From Schistocerca nitens (taxonomy: Eukaryota; Arthropoda; Insecta; Orthoptera; Acrididae): DNA of 64,000 bases. The stretch lies in the NCBI RefSeq assembly GCF_023898315.1, contig NC_064617.1, positions 617,511,000-617,574,999 on the forward strand, read 5' to 3'. Each line of letters begins with the position of its first letter. Within the stretch, counting starts at the first letter, position 1. Of this stretch, positions 46,667-58,766 are shown piece by piece. The notes beneath the pieces are model-generated. The model made no database searches. It worked only from the letters and a program-made list of their open reading frames with translations, and was not told the origin of the DNA. A program made the position numbers and the translations under genes.

Positions 46667-46976
46667 ATTTCCTGGTATTGTATGTGAATTAATATAGTTG
46701 AGAAACTGGGATTTCAATGTGTGAGGTGGATATTTAATCAGCTCTGTGTTAATCCCGTCACTTCATGGTGTTTTCCTATTTTCTTTTATTTTATACATTG
46801 AGTCTTCTAATCCCTTCATTTCTATTCTATCTTTTATGAGGAAGAAATGTGTTAATTATTCGGAATTTGCCGTTTACATTTAATACATTCTCTCCATTGT
46901 TGGCCATAATATTATAAACTGGGCCACTTTTAACTCTAGTATTCATGTTCCCTCAAATTACGACAGTCATTTTTAC

Positions 46977-48990
46977 ACTGGCGTCCAAAATTAAAGCAAC
47001 TAACCGAAATTTTGCAAAGCTGCGTTTATTTTGCCACAAAACAATATGAACAGGTGATAGTAAAGTGGAAACAACGTGAAGAATATAGAAAGTAAACAAC
47101 TGCAAGATGCAGTACGTTAGACAAATATGTTCTTCGTTTCTTCCAACTTAACGGATTTACACACATAGTCCGACAACTGGTTACTGTGCTCAGTATGGGG
47201 TGTGACCACCTCTGGCAGCAGTACAGGCCTGACAGCGATGAGGAATCTACATCTACATCTGCATTTATACTCCGCAAGCCACCCAACGGTTTGTGGCGGA
47301 GGGCACTTTACGTGCCACTGTCATTACCTCCTTACCTGTTCCATTCGCGTATGGTTCGTGGGAAGAACGACTGCCGGAAAGCCTCCGTGTGCGCTCGAAT
47401 CTCTCTAATTTTACATTCGTGATCTCCTCGGGAGGTATAAATAGGGGGAAGCAATATATTCGATACCTCATTCAGAAACGCACCCTCTCGAAACCTGAAC
47501 AGTAAGCTACACCGCGATGCAGAGCGCCCCTCTTGCAGAGTCTGCCACTTGAGTTTGCTAAACATCTCCGTGACGCTATCACTCTTACCAAATAACCCTG
47601 TGACGAAACGTGCCGCTCTTCTTTGGATCTTCTCTACCTCCTCTATCAACCCGACCTGCTACGGATCCCACACTGATGAGCAATACTCAAGTATAGGTCG
47701 AACGAGTGTTTTGTAAGCCACCTCCTTTGTTGATGGACTACATTTTCTAAGGATTCTCCCAATGAATCTCATCCTGGCACCCGCGTTACCAACAATTAAT
47801 TTTGTATGATCATTCCACTTCAAATCGTTCCGTACGCATACTCCCAGATATTTTACAGAAGTAACTGCCACCAGTGTTTGTTCCGCTATCGTATAATCAT
47901 GCAATAAAGAATCCTTTTTTCTATGTATTCGCAATACATTACATTTGTCTATGTTAAGGGTCAGTTGCCACTCCCTGCACCAAGTGCTTATCCGCTGCAG
48001 ATCTTCCTGCATTTCGCTGCAGTTTTGTAATGCTGCAACGTCTCTGTATACTACAGCATCATCCGCGAAAAGCCGCATGGAACTTCCGACACTATCTACT
48101 AGGTCATTTATATATATTGTGAAAAGCAATGGCCCCATAACACTCCCCTGTGGCACGCCAGAGGCTACTTTGAGGTCTGTAGACGTCTCTCAATTGAGAA
48201 CAACATGCTGTGTTCTGTTTGCTAAAAACTCTTCAATCTTCTGTAAACGATGTCGTCAATCTCACCCTGAGGCAACAACGCCAATTCTTGCTGAATATCT
48301 GCTAGTAAGTCATGGAGGGCGGTTGGTGGATGCTAACGTGATGCAACCCATGTCCCTAGTGAATCCTAGACTTCCTCTGTGAGATTCAAATCGGGAGAGC
48401 GAGCATCCTGCTCACATCTTGATATCGGTCTCTTTCCACAATTTCTGGCTCCCGAAATCTTGTTCCACATTCCCTTCGATGCGAATCCTTCGAGAATCAC
48501 ACTCTAGACCAAATTGAGCCTCATCTGTGGAAAGAACATTGGTCCACTATTTGACCCTCCATGTGGCATGTTGACTCCACTCGAGATATTCCCTTCTGTT
48601 AGGAGGCGTCAGAGGTACAGATATAGTAGGTCTCCAGCAAATAAGGCCACTCGGCGGAAGCCTTCTGTACACCACCAGTGGCTGCTGCGAGGTCAGATAC
48701 CTGTTGCCGTGGAGTATTAAGGCTGTATCGTCGTAGCCTTACACGCAAATAACGGTCCTCTCTTCCTAATGTCACACGTGGTCGGCCCTGCTCTAGTCTT
48801 CGGGATATTATCGCCGCATCCGGCAACAGAACAATGCACTTTAAGCTATCGCGCCACATCAGTTGGCCTTCCATTCTTCCAATGTCTCTCCACCACACAG
48901 ATCTGGTAGGCGTCTGCTCTGCGCAATACAGCACAGTCCATGACAGTGTACACAGCAATCGTGGATTTGCACTATCTAGCAAACACTACC
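46977..48990 (-). mobile_element. Tc1-like transposon (Tc1-C) split by a LINE
   Basis: Left part 46977-47240 starts ACACTGGCGTCCAAAATTAA, a TIR-like end. Right part 48247-48990 carries the N-terminal half of the transposase on minus: GRPRVTLGREDRYLRVRLRR with LNTPRQQVSDLAAATGG, the second helix-turn-helix typical of this Tc1 group. The two parts are separated by a jockey/CR1-like LINE at 47241-48246. The right TIR is not clear. Confidence 0.75.
47241..48246 (-). mobile_element. Jockey/CR1-like LINE, 5'-truncated
   Basis: On minus: MPQGSVMGPLLFTIYINDLV, FADDAVVYRDVAALQNC, WCREWQLTLNIDKCNVLRI, VKYLGVCVRNDLKWNDH (48156-47659), then KIQRRAARFVTGLF, REIRAHTEAFRQSFFPRTIR (47649-47332) and a GATGTAGATGTAG tail at 47246-47262. 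Only a stop near 47655 separates the two frames, making this the best-preserved copy of the family here. The flanking repeat is short (CGATG on both sides). Confidence 0.9.
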
Positions 48991-49198
48991 CCGTTTGATA
49001 GGTGCCCTGACGTCATCGTTAGCTTGATTGTTCGTTGACCGGAATGCTATCTTCTCTGCAGAACACGATCATACGGACATCTGTAGACAGTTTGTAAGAT
49101 TACATCGAAAATTAGACACAGGACGGGGAAATAGGGGTTTGTTGCCTAAATACAGTATTTATTCAAATTGTTACTGTGATTCTAGAGTTATATTATTA

Positions 49199-49465
49199 CT
49201 AGTGGTTCCGGACTTGCATCCAGCTGTTTGTCAATATGTATATTATCTTCCTGTATCTGTCAACTATGCCATACCCTCCCGAGCTCAGAGCGTCGGCAGT
49301 TATTTTCCTCCTTTCCTCCTTTGCAAAGAGTCTCTTGCGTCTCCTCCTGATATCAATGGCGTTGTTCGAGTCCTTTACCTGTCCGGCACACGCAGCCGCC
49401 CGCCGTCCACATGGCTTCAGTTTCCAGTTTTTAAAATTCACATTCTCTGTATGGTAACGGCTCAT
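49199..49465 (-). other. Unrecognised 88-codon frame
   Basis: Basic, charged sequence with DSNNAIDIRRRRKRLFAKEE and RRKITADALSSGGYG. It may be the fragment of an element protein. GGCCTATTCAGAGGGCGACT at 49567 could be part of a DNA-transposon terminus. No firm assignment. The rest of 48991-49745 is unassigned. Confidence 0.25.
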
Positions 49466-50721
49466 GTCAGTTTATTGCCACATAGACACCCTTCATCCTT
49501 TTCCTTACAATATCCTCTCTAATGCTTTTAACATTCCAATCTCCCCGCATAGTTAACTACAGCAGGCCTATTCAGAGGGCGACTAGGCGAACGCAAGCGT
49601 CGACGCTCTCACGCCACCTGAATAGAGAACACTTGAGGTAAATATGGCGGGCAGTGTCATTATGTAACGCAGATTTTAGGCTGCCTTTAGAGGAATGACA
49701 AAATGATAAAACCGAAGTAGTTTTACACGAAAGTGTATGTACTCACACTGAGGTGAGAAAAGTCATGGAATACCTCCTAATACCGCGTCAGACTTCCTTT
49801 TGCGCAGCGTAGTGCAGAAATGCGACGTGTCACGGACTCAATAAATCGTTGGAAGGCCCTTGCAGAAATATTGAGCCATGCTGCCTCTATAGCTGACCAC
49901 AATAGCGGAAGTAAGTGCATGAATCTGTGCAGCAACTGACCTCAGATAAGATTATAAATGAGCTCAATTTATTTTATTTATTTACTTTTTTTTTCAAGTC
50001 ATCGGTCTTCTGACTTGTTTGATGTAGCCCACTATGGTTCCTCTCCTGTGCCAACCCCTTCATCTCAGAGTTGCACTTGCAAATGAAGTCCTCAATTATT
50101 TGTTGGATGTATACTACTCTCTTTCTTCCTTTAAAGTTTCTACCCTCTAGTACCATGGAATTAACAGATGTCCTATCATTCTGCCCCTTCTCCTTGTCAG
50201 TGTTTTCCACATACTCCTCTCCTCTCCGATTCTTTGCAGAACCTCCTCATTTCTTACCTTATCAGTCCACCTAATTTTCAACATTCACCTGTAGCACATG
50301 TCAAATGCTTCGATTCTCTTCCGCTCCGGTTTTCCCACAGTCCATGTTTCACGACTCTACAATGCTGTGCTCCAAACGTACATTCTCAGAAATTTTCTCC
50401 TCAGATTAAGGCCCTTGTATGATACCAACAGCTTTCTATTGCCAGGAACGCCCTTTTCGTCAGTGCTAATCTCTTTAGATGTCCTCTTTGCTCCGTCCGT
50501 CATTGGTTATTTTGCTGCCTAGGTAGCAGAATTCCTTAACTTTATCCACATCCTGATCACCGATCCTGATGTCAAGTTGCTCTCTTTTCTCATTTCTGCT
50601 ACTTCTCATTACTTATGTCAGTTATCCATTTACTCTCAATCTATGTGTTGTACTCATTAGACTGTTAATTCCATTCAGCAGATCCTAATTATTCGTCACT
50701 TTCAGTGAGGATAGCAGTGTC

Positions 50722-51102
50722 GCCGGCCGTGGAGGCCGAGCGGTTCTAGGGGCTTCAGTCCGGAACCGCGTGACTGCTACGGTCAGAGGTTCGAATCCTG
50801 CCTCGGGTATGGATGTGTGTGATGTCCTTAGGTTATGGCTCTGAGCACTATGGGACTTAACATCTGAGGTCATCAGTCCCCTAGAACTTACAACTACTTA
50901 AACCTAACTAACCTAAGGACAGCACACACATCCATGCCCGAGGCAGGATTCGAACCTGCGACCGTAGCAGACGCGCGGTTCCAGACTGAAGTGCCTGGAA
51001 CCGCTCGGCCACAACGGCCGGCTGTCCTTAGTTCTAAGTAGTTCTAAGTTCTAGGGGGCTGATGACCTAAGATGTTAAGTCCCATAGTTCTCAGAGCAAT
51101 TT
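50722..51102 (+). repeat. SINE S1 (outer), split by another SINE
   Basis: Plus-orientation S1, 50722-50831 plus 51023-51102. Flanked by GATAGCAGTGTC (50710-50721) and GATAGCAATGTC (51103-51114), one mismatch. Inserted in RTE-B. Confidence 0.93.
50832..51022 (-). repeat. SINE S1 (inner), nested in a SINE
   Basis: Minus-orientation S1 inside the plus-orientation S1. Flanked by TGTCCTTAG at 50823-50831 and 51023-51031. Confidence 0.92.
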
Positions 51103-52323
51103 GATAGCAATGTCATCAACGAATGTTATCGTTGAATCCTTTGACCTTGAATTTTAATTTCAGTCTTGAATCTTTCTTTTATTTCCTTCATTGCTTCTTC
51201 GACTTACAGACTGAGCAGTAGGGGCGAAAAACTACGTCCCTGTCTTAGGCATTTTTTAATCCGAACACTTCGTTCTTGATCGTCGTCTCTTATTACTCCC
51301 TCTTGTACATACTGCACATTATCCCTCTCTCCCTATAACTTACCCATTTTCCCCAGATTTTCGAACATCTTGCACCATTTTACGTTGTCGAACGCTTTTT
51401 CCAGGAAAACAAATCCTAGGAACGTGGATTTTCTTTTACTCTTGCTTCCATTATCAACCGCAATGTCATAATTGCCTGCCTCGTGCCCTTACCCTTCCCA
51501 AAGCCAAAGTGATCGTCATGTAACACATCCTCAATTTTCTCTTCCATTCTTCTGTATATTGTTCTTACCAGTGACTTACATGCATGAGCTCTTAAGCTGA
51601 TTGTGCGGTAATTCTCGCGCTTGTCGGCTATTGCAGTTATCGGAATTGTGTGGATGATATTTTTGCGAAATTCAGATGGTACGTCGCCAGTCTCATACAT
51701 TCTACACACCAGCGTGAATAGTAATTTTGTTACCAGTTCTCCCAATGATTTTAGAAATTCTGTTATCTATCCTGTCTGCCTGCTTATCTGATCTTAAGTC
51801 CTCCACAGCTCTTTCAAATTCTAATTCTAATACTGGATCCCCTGTCTCTTCTAAAGCGACTTACGTGTCACATCAGACAAATCTTCCCCCTAATAGAGGC
51901 CTTCGATTAACTCTTTCCACCTACCTGCTCTCTCCTGTACATTTAACAGTGGAAATTCTGTTGCACTTTTAATGTTAACATATTTGCTTTTAATTTCACC
52001 CAAGGGTATTTGACTTGCCTATATGCTGAGTCAATCCCTCTGAAAATCATTTCTATATCGATTTCTTCACGTTTTTTGTGCAGCAGTTTCGTCTTAGGTT
52101 CCAGCAGTACTTATTTATTTATTTCCTCGGCGACTTCTCTTTCTGTATTCCTCAATTTCCTTAAAATCTTCGTACGTCCTTCTTTCAACGATCAACTGAA
52201 GTATTTCTTCTGTTACCCATGGTTTCTTTACAGTTACCTTCTTTGTACATAAGTTTTCCTTTCCAGCTTCTGTTATTGTCGTTTTTAGAGATGTCCATTT
52301 CTCTTCAACTGAACTGCCTACTG

Positions 52324-52520
52324 CCGGCCGCAGTGGCCGAGCGGTTCTAGGCGCTTCAGTATGGAACCGCGCCACCGCTACGGTCGCACGTTCGAATCCT
52401 GCCTCGGGTATGGATGTGTGTGATGTCCTTAGGTTAGTTAGGTTTAAGTAGTTCTAAGTTCTGGAGGACTGATGACCTCAGCTGTTAAGTCCCATAGTGC
52501 TCAGAGCCATTTGAACCATT
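52324..52520 (+). repeat. SINE S1
   Basis: Flanked by TGAACTGCCTACTG (52310-52323) and TGAACTGCCTGCTG (52521-52534), one mismatch. Inserted in RTE-B. Confidence 0.93.
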
Positions 52521-53704
52521 TGAACTGCCTGCTGAGCTGTACCTTATTGGCTATGTCGTCATCCCTTAGTACTTCCGTATCCCACTTCTTTGCATATTGA
52601 TTCTTCCTGACTAATTTATTAGACTTCAGGCTACTCTTCATCACTACAGCATTGTGATTATGAGTGTATATCTGCTGCTGGCTACGCCTCACAGTCGGGT
52701 ATCTGATTTCGGAATTCCTGTCTGACCATGATGTAATCTAACTGAAATCTTCCTATATCACCTTGCCTTTTTCAAGTATACCTCCTCCTCTTATGATTCT
52801 TAGACAGAGTATTCACTATTACAGAACTCATTTACTCTTTCTCCTCTCTCATTCCTCGTCCCAACCCCATATTCTCCTGTAACCCTTTCTGCTACTCCTT
52901 CCCCTACAACTGCATTCCAGTCCACAATGACTATTAGATTTTCATCTCTCTTTACGTCCTGTATTACCCTTTCAACATCCTCATATACTTTTTCTACCTC
53001 TTCATCTTCAGCTTGCGACGTCGGCATGTATAGCTGAACAATCGTTATCTGCGTTGGTTTGCTGTCGAGTCTTATAAGAACAAGGCTATCACTGAACTGT
53101 TCACAGTAACACACTGTCAGCCCTACCTTCCTACTCATAACGAATCCTACTCCCGTTGTACCATTTTCTGCTGCTGTTGGTATTACCCTGTACTCATCTG
53201 AACAGAAATCCTTGTCTTATTTCCATTTCACTTTACTATATCCAGATCTTTGCATTTCCCTCTTCAGATTTTCTAGCTTCCCTGTCACGTTCAAGCTCCT
53301 GACATTCCACGCCCGGCTCGTAGAACGTTTTCCTTTCGTTGGTTATTCAATCTTTTTCTCGTGGTGATCTCCCTTTGGCAGTCCCCTCCCGGAAATCCGA
53401 ATGCGGGACTATTCCAGAATCTTTTGCCAATGGAGATATCATCATGACATTTTTTCAATTACTGACCACATGTTTTGTGGGTACCAGCTATATGTCTTTA
53501 ATTCACTGGTTTCCATTGCCTTCTGCTGTTGATCATCGCTGATTCTTCCGCCTTTAGGGGCAGTTGTCCATCCCAATGGCAAGAGAGTGCTCTAAATCTC
53601 TGTCCACTCCTCCGTCCTCTTCGACAAGACCGTTGGCAGAATGAGAGTGACTTGTCACGCCGGAAATCTTCAGTCGGCAATGCTGATTATTAATCAAAAT
53701 CAGC

Positions 53705-53777
53705 GGTGTCGGGTTTCGAACTCTGGACCAAGGACTTTGTATTACTAGTCCAAAACGCTACCCCTAGACCACGGTGC
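53705..53777 (-). promoter_or_regulatory. tRNA-like 5' head of the RTE-B LINE
   Basis: Sense strand (minus) starts GCACCGTGGTCTAGGGGTAG, an A-box-like segment (53757-53772). A B-box-like GAGTTCGAAACCC lies at 53723-53711, about 35-45 bp later as in a tRNA. A possible GGACT/AGTCC anticodon-like stem lies between. It suggests Pol III-type initiation or capture of a tRNA sequence as LINE 5' UTR. Confidence 0.55.
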
Positions 53778-53802
53778 AAGAACCTCTCGATTACTTCCCA
53801 TT

Positions 53803-54004
53803 GCCGGCCGGAGTGGCCGTGCGGTTCTAGGCGCTACAGTCTGAAGCCGAACGACCGCTCCGGACGCAGGTTCGAATCCTGCCTCGGGCATGGATGTGTG
53901 TGATGACCTTAGCTTAGTTAGGTTTAATTAGTTCTAAGTTCTAGGCGACTGATGCCCGCAGAAGTTAAGTCGCATAGTGCTCAGAGCCATTTGAACCATT
54001 TTGA
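53803..54004 (+). repeat. SINE S1
   Basis: Flanked by ACTTCCCATT at 53793-53802 and 54005-54014. Inserted in Tc1-B close to the LINE's 5' end. Confidence 0.94.
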
Positions 54005-55139
54005 ACTTCCCATTAATGTTCCATGGGATTCATGTCAGGTGGTCTGGATGGCCAAATCATTCGCTCAGCTGTCCAGAATGTTCTTCAAACTAATCATCAA
54101 CAATTGTAGCCCGGTGACACAGCCCACCGTCATCAATAAAAATTCCGTAGTCGTTTGGGAACATGAAGTACATGGATGACTGCAAATGGTCTCCAAGTAT
54201 ATGAACATAACAATTTACAGTAATGATCCGTTCAGTTGGACCAGAGGACAGCCAGCACCATTATGGAGAGGTCACCAGCTTGCACAGAGCCTTGCTAGAA
54301 ACTTATGTCCATGGATTCGTGGAGTATGCGCCATACTTGAAACCTTGCATCAGTTCTTACCAACTGAAATTGGGACTCATCTGACCAGCCCACAGTTTCG
54401 TTTCGTCTAGGGTCCAACGGATATGGTCACTATCGCAGGAGAGGCGTTGCAGGTGATGTTGGGCTGTTAGCAAAGGTACTCGGTCCGGTCGTCTGCAGCC
54501 ACAGCATATCAGAGTGAAATTTCGTCGCAATGTTTCGCCGCAATGCCGTAAAGGGATACTTTCGTTGTACGTGCCACATGGATTTCTGCAGTTATTTCAC
54601 GAAGTGTTGTTGCTTGTCTCTTAGCACCGACAACTCTACGAAAACTCCGCTGCTCCCGGTCGTATAGGACATCGACCACTGCGTCATCGGTGGTGAGAGG
54701 CGATACCTGAAAGTTGTTAATCTCGGTTCACACTTGACTCCTTTGATTTCTTAATACTGAGTTCCCTAACGATATCCGAGATGGAATGTCCTATGCGTAT
54801 AGGTCCAACTACCATTCCGCGTTCAAAGACTGTAAATTTCTATTGTACGGACATAATCACGTCAGAAACCTTTTCACGTGAATGGTCTAAGTGATGGGTC
54901 CGCCAATGAAGTGCCCGCTTATACCTCGTGTCCGCTATATGTGTTACTGAGTATCGCAATCCCATGACTTTCGCTACCTCCGTGTAATGGTGAAGCGTAG
55001 GTCTTTTGAAATCGATGAAAATCAGCATTATGGCCTTATTAGGAGCATCACTGAGAAGATAAGACACACCAGTATCAATTAATTACAATTCATTGCTGAG
55101 CGACCAGCTGCAGTTAGAACTTTTTCACATATAGTGAGA

Positions 55140-55640
55140 CAGGCAATTAAGTTGAGTTTCATGATAAAGTGAGTCCTGTAGCTTTGTATAAAACTTTTCT
55201 TCGATGTAAGTCTCCACAACTTTTCAAGTTTGCAGCTACGATTGTGTCGATGTTTGGACGAACGTACTTGTACGAGCAACTTTTTTCCCCAATGAAGAAA
55301 ACGAACTCTACCCACAGAAGGTCACAGACAAACTTCAATTTAAAAGTGTGTCTCGGCATCGGCATTGCTCACAAACTGTTACTAGACACTCACGCTGTAC
55401 TAAAAAGCAAAGCCGGCCGTTGTGGCCGAGTGGTTCTAGGCGTTTCAATCCGGAACCGCGCTACGGCTACGGTCACAGGATCTAATCCTGCCTCTGGCAT
55501 GGATGTGTGTGATGTCCTTAGGTTAGTTAGGGTTAAGTAGGTCTACGTTCTAGGGGACTGATGACCTCAGATGTTAAGTCCCATAGTGCTCAGAGCCATT
55601 TTTTTTTTAAAGCAAAATAAGTGGTATTCATCGACAGGGA
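55140..55640 (+). pseudogene. hAT transposase C-terminal fragment, split by a SINE
   Basis: Open frame from 55169 containing SPQLFKFAATIVSMFGRTYL, then YEQLFSPMKKTNSTHR and QTNFNLKVCLGI, the hAT C-terminal dimerisation pattern (FA..ILSMFGSTY.CEQ.FS.M) of the ZBED5/GTF2IRD2-like type. A SINE (55412-55608) interrupts it after AVLKSK; the expected continuation KQNKW is read after the SINE. No catalytic DDE region or TIRs seen. Only this terminal piece remains. Confidence 0.75.
55412..55608 (+). repeat. SINE S1
   Basis: Flanked by AAAGCAAA at 55404-55411 and 55609-55616. Ends in a T run (sense tail) at 55599-55608. Confidence 0.9.
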
Positions 55641-57340
55641 GTGTTTCTATGTTTGATGCGAAATACAACCTCATGTCAATTCTAACTTCGTCCAAAAACG
55701 ACATTCATCATAAGGCTGCATCAGTCGTATCACATATCATATTTCGAATGAAGCTGCCCCGCGTTCTTTCCTCATCAGTTACAAGAAATATGAGGTTCAT
55801 TTCATTGTCATTTCTCACAAATACGACAGCTTTAGAAATAAATTTGCCGCGAAAGGTACGGGTTAGTCATCCATGAAGGGATACATCTCCTTAGATCTAT
55901 TAAAAGCCGCAAAAAAGACTCGCTGACCACAGTTTCTCGGGGAGAGGCACCATGTTCCGATTCCTCCCCACTCCGTTACTCTCAATGAACCGTCGGTTGC
56001 TCACTGCTGTGGCTTGAGCGCGAGCCAGCTAGCAGATCGGGGAACAGGTCTTATCTACAGTAGCCTTCATGTTTATAAGGAATAAAATGTTGCCATGTAT
56101 GTCACGAGTTATTTTACCATCTCAAATGTTTTGTAGTCAGTTCGTAAATTTTTGTAATGGAGCGGTTGAAGAATAGCAATTTGACGGCTTCCTGCTCGCA
56201 CCCAATAGATGAAACGTAATTAATGGTGAATTAAAGAAAAGGGAAAGGTGCGTAGAAATAGAGGAACAAAAATTAATTACGTTATAGTAACGTGTTTTGG
56301 TTTAAATCTCGAGTTCGATAACAAGCTGTCGTTCAATCACTGTGCACCATATCCCTTTGCCTTTTCATTTTATTTCACTTTCTTGTTACGCCAACGCCTC
56401 CTCTGGCATATCAGCGGACTTCTGTGCTGGATGCCATGTGGGGGCACACATTAGCTGTGAGCCGCTGCCGTCCGTTCTAGGGTCCATAGTCTGATTCTGC
56501 ACTCTCCGGTGTATCTCGCACTGAGCTGCGTGTTGGTACCAGGAGCGCAGCATCCTTCTCCTGCTGGCGCTCACAGCCACTGCTGCAGGGCCAGAGTCAG
56601 CGCCACGCAACACCGCTAGAGTGCCGACGAGGACGTCACTGGCCGAGACACGAAGCCGCCCGCGCTTGTGGTGGGGAGGGGGGGGGGGCGCGTTGTACCC
56701 CACGTGACACCACAACTAATCAAGTTTGTTGACGATGTCAGTCAGGAAATATGTTCTCATGTTAGCAATGTACAACCCATACAGAATTGCACATAATATT
56801 GTAGCAGTGTTCAAGAGGATATTTACGAATTTATTACAGGATACACACCATAAAAACATTCTTGACTAGTGTTGGTGCCATTATGGCTTCACACACCATT
56901 AAAACCTTTCTTAAAACGACATCATATTTACATGAATTATTTAAATACAGCTTTTTATCTTTCGTGGCCAGTGTAATTGAACTAACAGGAAACATACATT
57001 AATACAGAGAAGAGACAGTGAAAAATAAAAGAACGCTATTGGCTTAAGGATCTATTCACTAAGATCAATAAAGGCGTTACATCGTTAAAACTTTGCAACT
57101 GCCATAATCAGTGATTACTTCACCTCGTAACAGATGATCAAAAGATTGTGATGTAAGTTGTATTCTACTTTTTTACATAAAAAAGTAATAATTTCTCTGC
57201 CAGATGTGATGTACACTATGAGAACGTGAAATAGATGATAATAATCAGTAGGGGAAAGTTGGTAAAACAGTGTGCTGTCGGTTTGATGACATACAGACTC
57301 ACGTCGTTTAGAGCTCCTCTGTGCGTAACATACAGGCTGA
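55641..57340. other. Unassigned stretch, possible LTR at its centre
   Basis: No recognisable gene. Minus-strand text from 56713 begins TGTGGTGTCACGTGGGG and is GC-rich down to about 56390, which looks like the start of an LTR, but I cannot find its other end or duplications. A G run lies at 56687-56696. The remainder is AT-rich. Confidence 0.3.
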
Positions 57341-57439
57341 TTCAGAATTCCTATTATGCAGTTATAGCTGCTGTAGAGAGGATTCAGGGTAGAAATATTT
57401 GGTAATAAATCCACATCCGTAAAAACACCTAATCGATGA

Positions 57440-57720
57440 TAAACAACTATGAAAGAGCGTCAAAAGATACACTGCACGTGCATCAACCAATTCGTATCTG
57501 CGTGCACTACAACATATGCTCCAAGTGGCGACCACGAGTTTCGTTGCACAAAGTGTACCTGCGAACATTGTTCACACACACACGGTCCAAATGTCCTTGA
57601 GTGTTCTAAACTACCTCCGCTGCAGCCATTAACGGACAAGGAAATCGTCCTGTGATTCCACGTAGCCCCTCAGGAAAATGTCCAGAGATGTTAAACCGGG
57701 CGATCGTGGTGGTCAATGAA
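57440..57720 (-). pseudogene. DUF4817/DD41D-type transposase C-terminal remnant
   Basis: Minus-strand text contains GRPQWTDSLTTTIARF near 57700, then HLDRVCVNNVRRYTLCNETR and GRHLEHML near 57580-57500. This follows the C-terminal pattern (RV..N..RR...CI...G.HFEHLL) of the group represented at 38152. The catalytic blocks are lost. 57721-58086 holds nothing recognised. Confidence 0.5.
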
Positions 57721-58766
57721 TCTGTCCACTGCGGCCTACCCACATCTCCCCGAATGTTGACCTCTTAACAACAAATAATCCTGAGCAAACAGGCAGCATC
57801 ATGACAGATACAGGTATCAGCGACCAAAGGGTTGTTGTAGTGAGACTGAATACGGTAACACCCAAACCCACCAAAAATAAAAGCAAAATACATCTGTTTA
57901 AACAAGCAGATAAAAATTAACTCGAGGACTAGTTTGAATTAATTTGTGTGAATAGTTTGAATTAATCTGTGAAAACTGGGGTTAGTATTTCTAACCGCAG
58001 AACTATCTGGTGGCAAAAATTTTTTAACAGTTTTGAGCAATTTTGCCTAGTGTTTAAAAGACAATCTTTTCAATATCTTTAAAACTACCCGACGTCCAAG
58101 GCTAGATCCATCTTTGCAACCATGACACCATGCAGCGTAGTACAGATGGGCCCAACAACATGCCAAATGGACCGCTCAGAACTGGCATCACGTTCTCTTC
58201 ACCGACGAGTGTCGCATATGCCTTCAACTAGACAATCGTCGGAGACGTGTTTGGAAGCAACCCGGTCAGGCTGAACGCCTCAGACACACTGTCCAGCGAG
58301 TGCAGAAGGTGTAGGTTCCCTGCTGTTTTGGGGTGGCATTATGTGGGGCAGATGTACGCCGCTGGTGGTCATGGAAAGCGACGTAACGGCTGAACCATAT
58401 GTGAATGCCATCCTCCGACCGATAGTGCAACCATATCGGCAGCATATTGGCGAGGCATTCGTCTTCATGGACGACAATTCGCGCTCCCATCGTGCACATA
58501 TTGTGAGTGACTTCCTTCAGGATAACGTCATCGCTCGACTAGAGTGGCCAGCATATTCTCCAGACATTAACTCTATCGAACGTGCCCAGGATAGATTGAA
58601 ATGGGCTGTTTATGGACTACGTGACCCACCAACCAATATGAGGGATCTACGCCGAATCGCCGATGAAGAGTGGTACAATCTGGACCAACAGTGTCTTGAT
58701 GAACTTGTGGATAGTATGCCACGACGACTACCGGCATGCTCAATGCAAGAGAACGTGCTACTGGGT

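Larger units (their letters stand above)
45970..46850 (-). mobile_element. LINE of a third type, chimeric
   Basis: Minus-strand RT text of a different LINE lineage: NCENYRNISLLNACYKTYSK (near 46430) and EQTAFRKGRSCTDNTFNMRQ (near 46310). Upstream, beyond the inserted SINE, GLEDSMYKIKENRKTP and DGINTELIKY are readable near 46790-46750. Downstream, the AFD-to-YADD region is absent and replaced by a Tc1 terminal fragment. The text resumes with LNSTKCNGMLLTSRKRPSNH near 46060. I do not assign a clade. Confidence 0.72.
49985..53777 (-). mobile_element. RTE-B LINE, near full length, with SINE insertions
   Basis: Minus-strand LINE, about 3.2 kb once the SINEs are removed. In sense order: a tRNA-like 5' head (53777-53705); leader; GDCQREITTRKR-like text near 53380; endonuclease (53320-52800, with QLYMPTSQAEDEEVEKVYED and IVDWNAVVGEG); linker KPWVTEEILQLIVERRTYED (52230); RT with VGRMYETGDVPSEF-like text, ENYRTISLRAHACKSLVRTI and DHFGFGKGKGTRQAIM (51745-51416); C-terminal region with SVNSMVLEGRNFKGRKR (50210-49974); and an A-rich AAATA tail. 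Many frameshifts. Confidence 0.87.
49746..54984 (-). mobile_element. Tc1-like transposon (Tc1-B) hosting nested insertions
   Basis: Left TIR CACTGAGGTGAGAAAAGTCA at 49746; right TIR ends CTACCTCCGTG at 54984 with TA outside. The Tc1 proper consists of about 49746-49980 and 53778-54984. On minus, the right part contains decayed helix-turn-helix and linker text (near 54840-54600) and DDE-region text near 54400-54050. Between them lie an RTE-B LINE and four SINEs. An orphan end of the same family is at 46087. Confidence 0.8.

Noticed and set aside
56390-56713. A solo LTR beginning TGTGGTGTCACG on minus
   Set aside because: No matching end and no target duplication found; kept only as a possibility.
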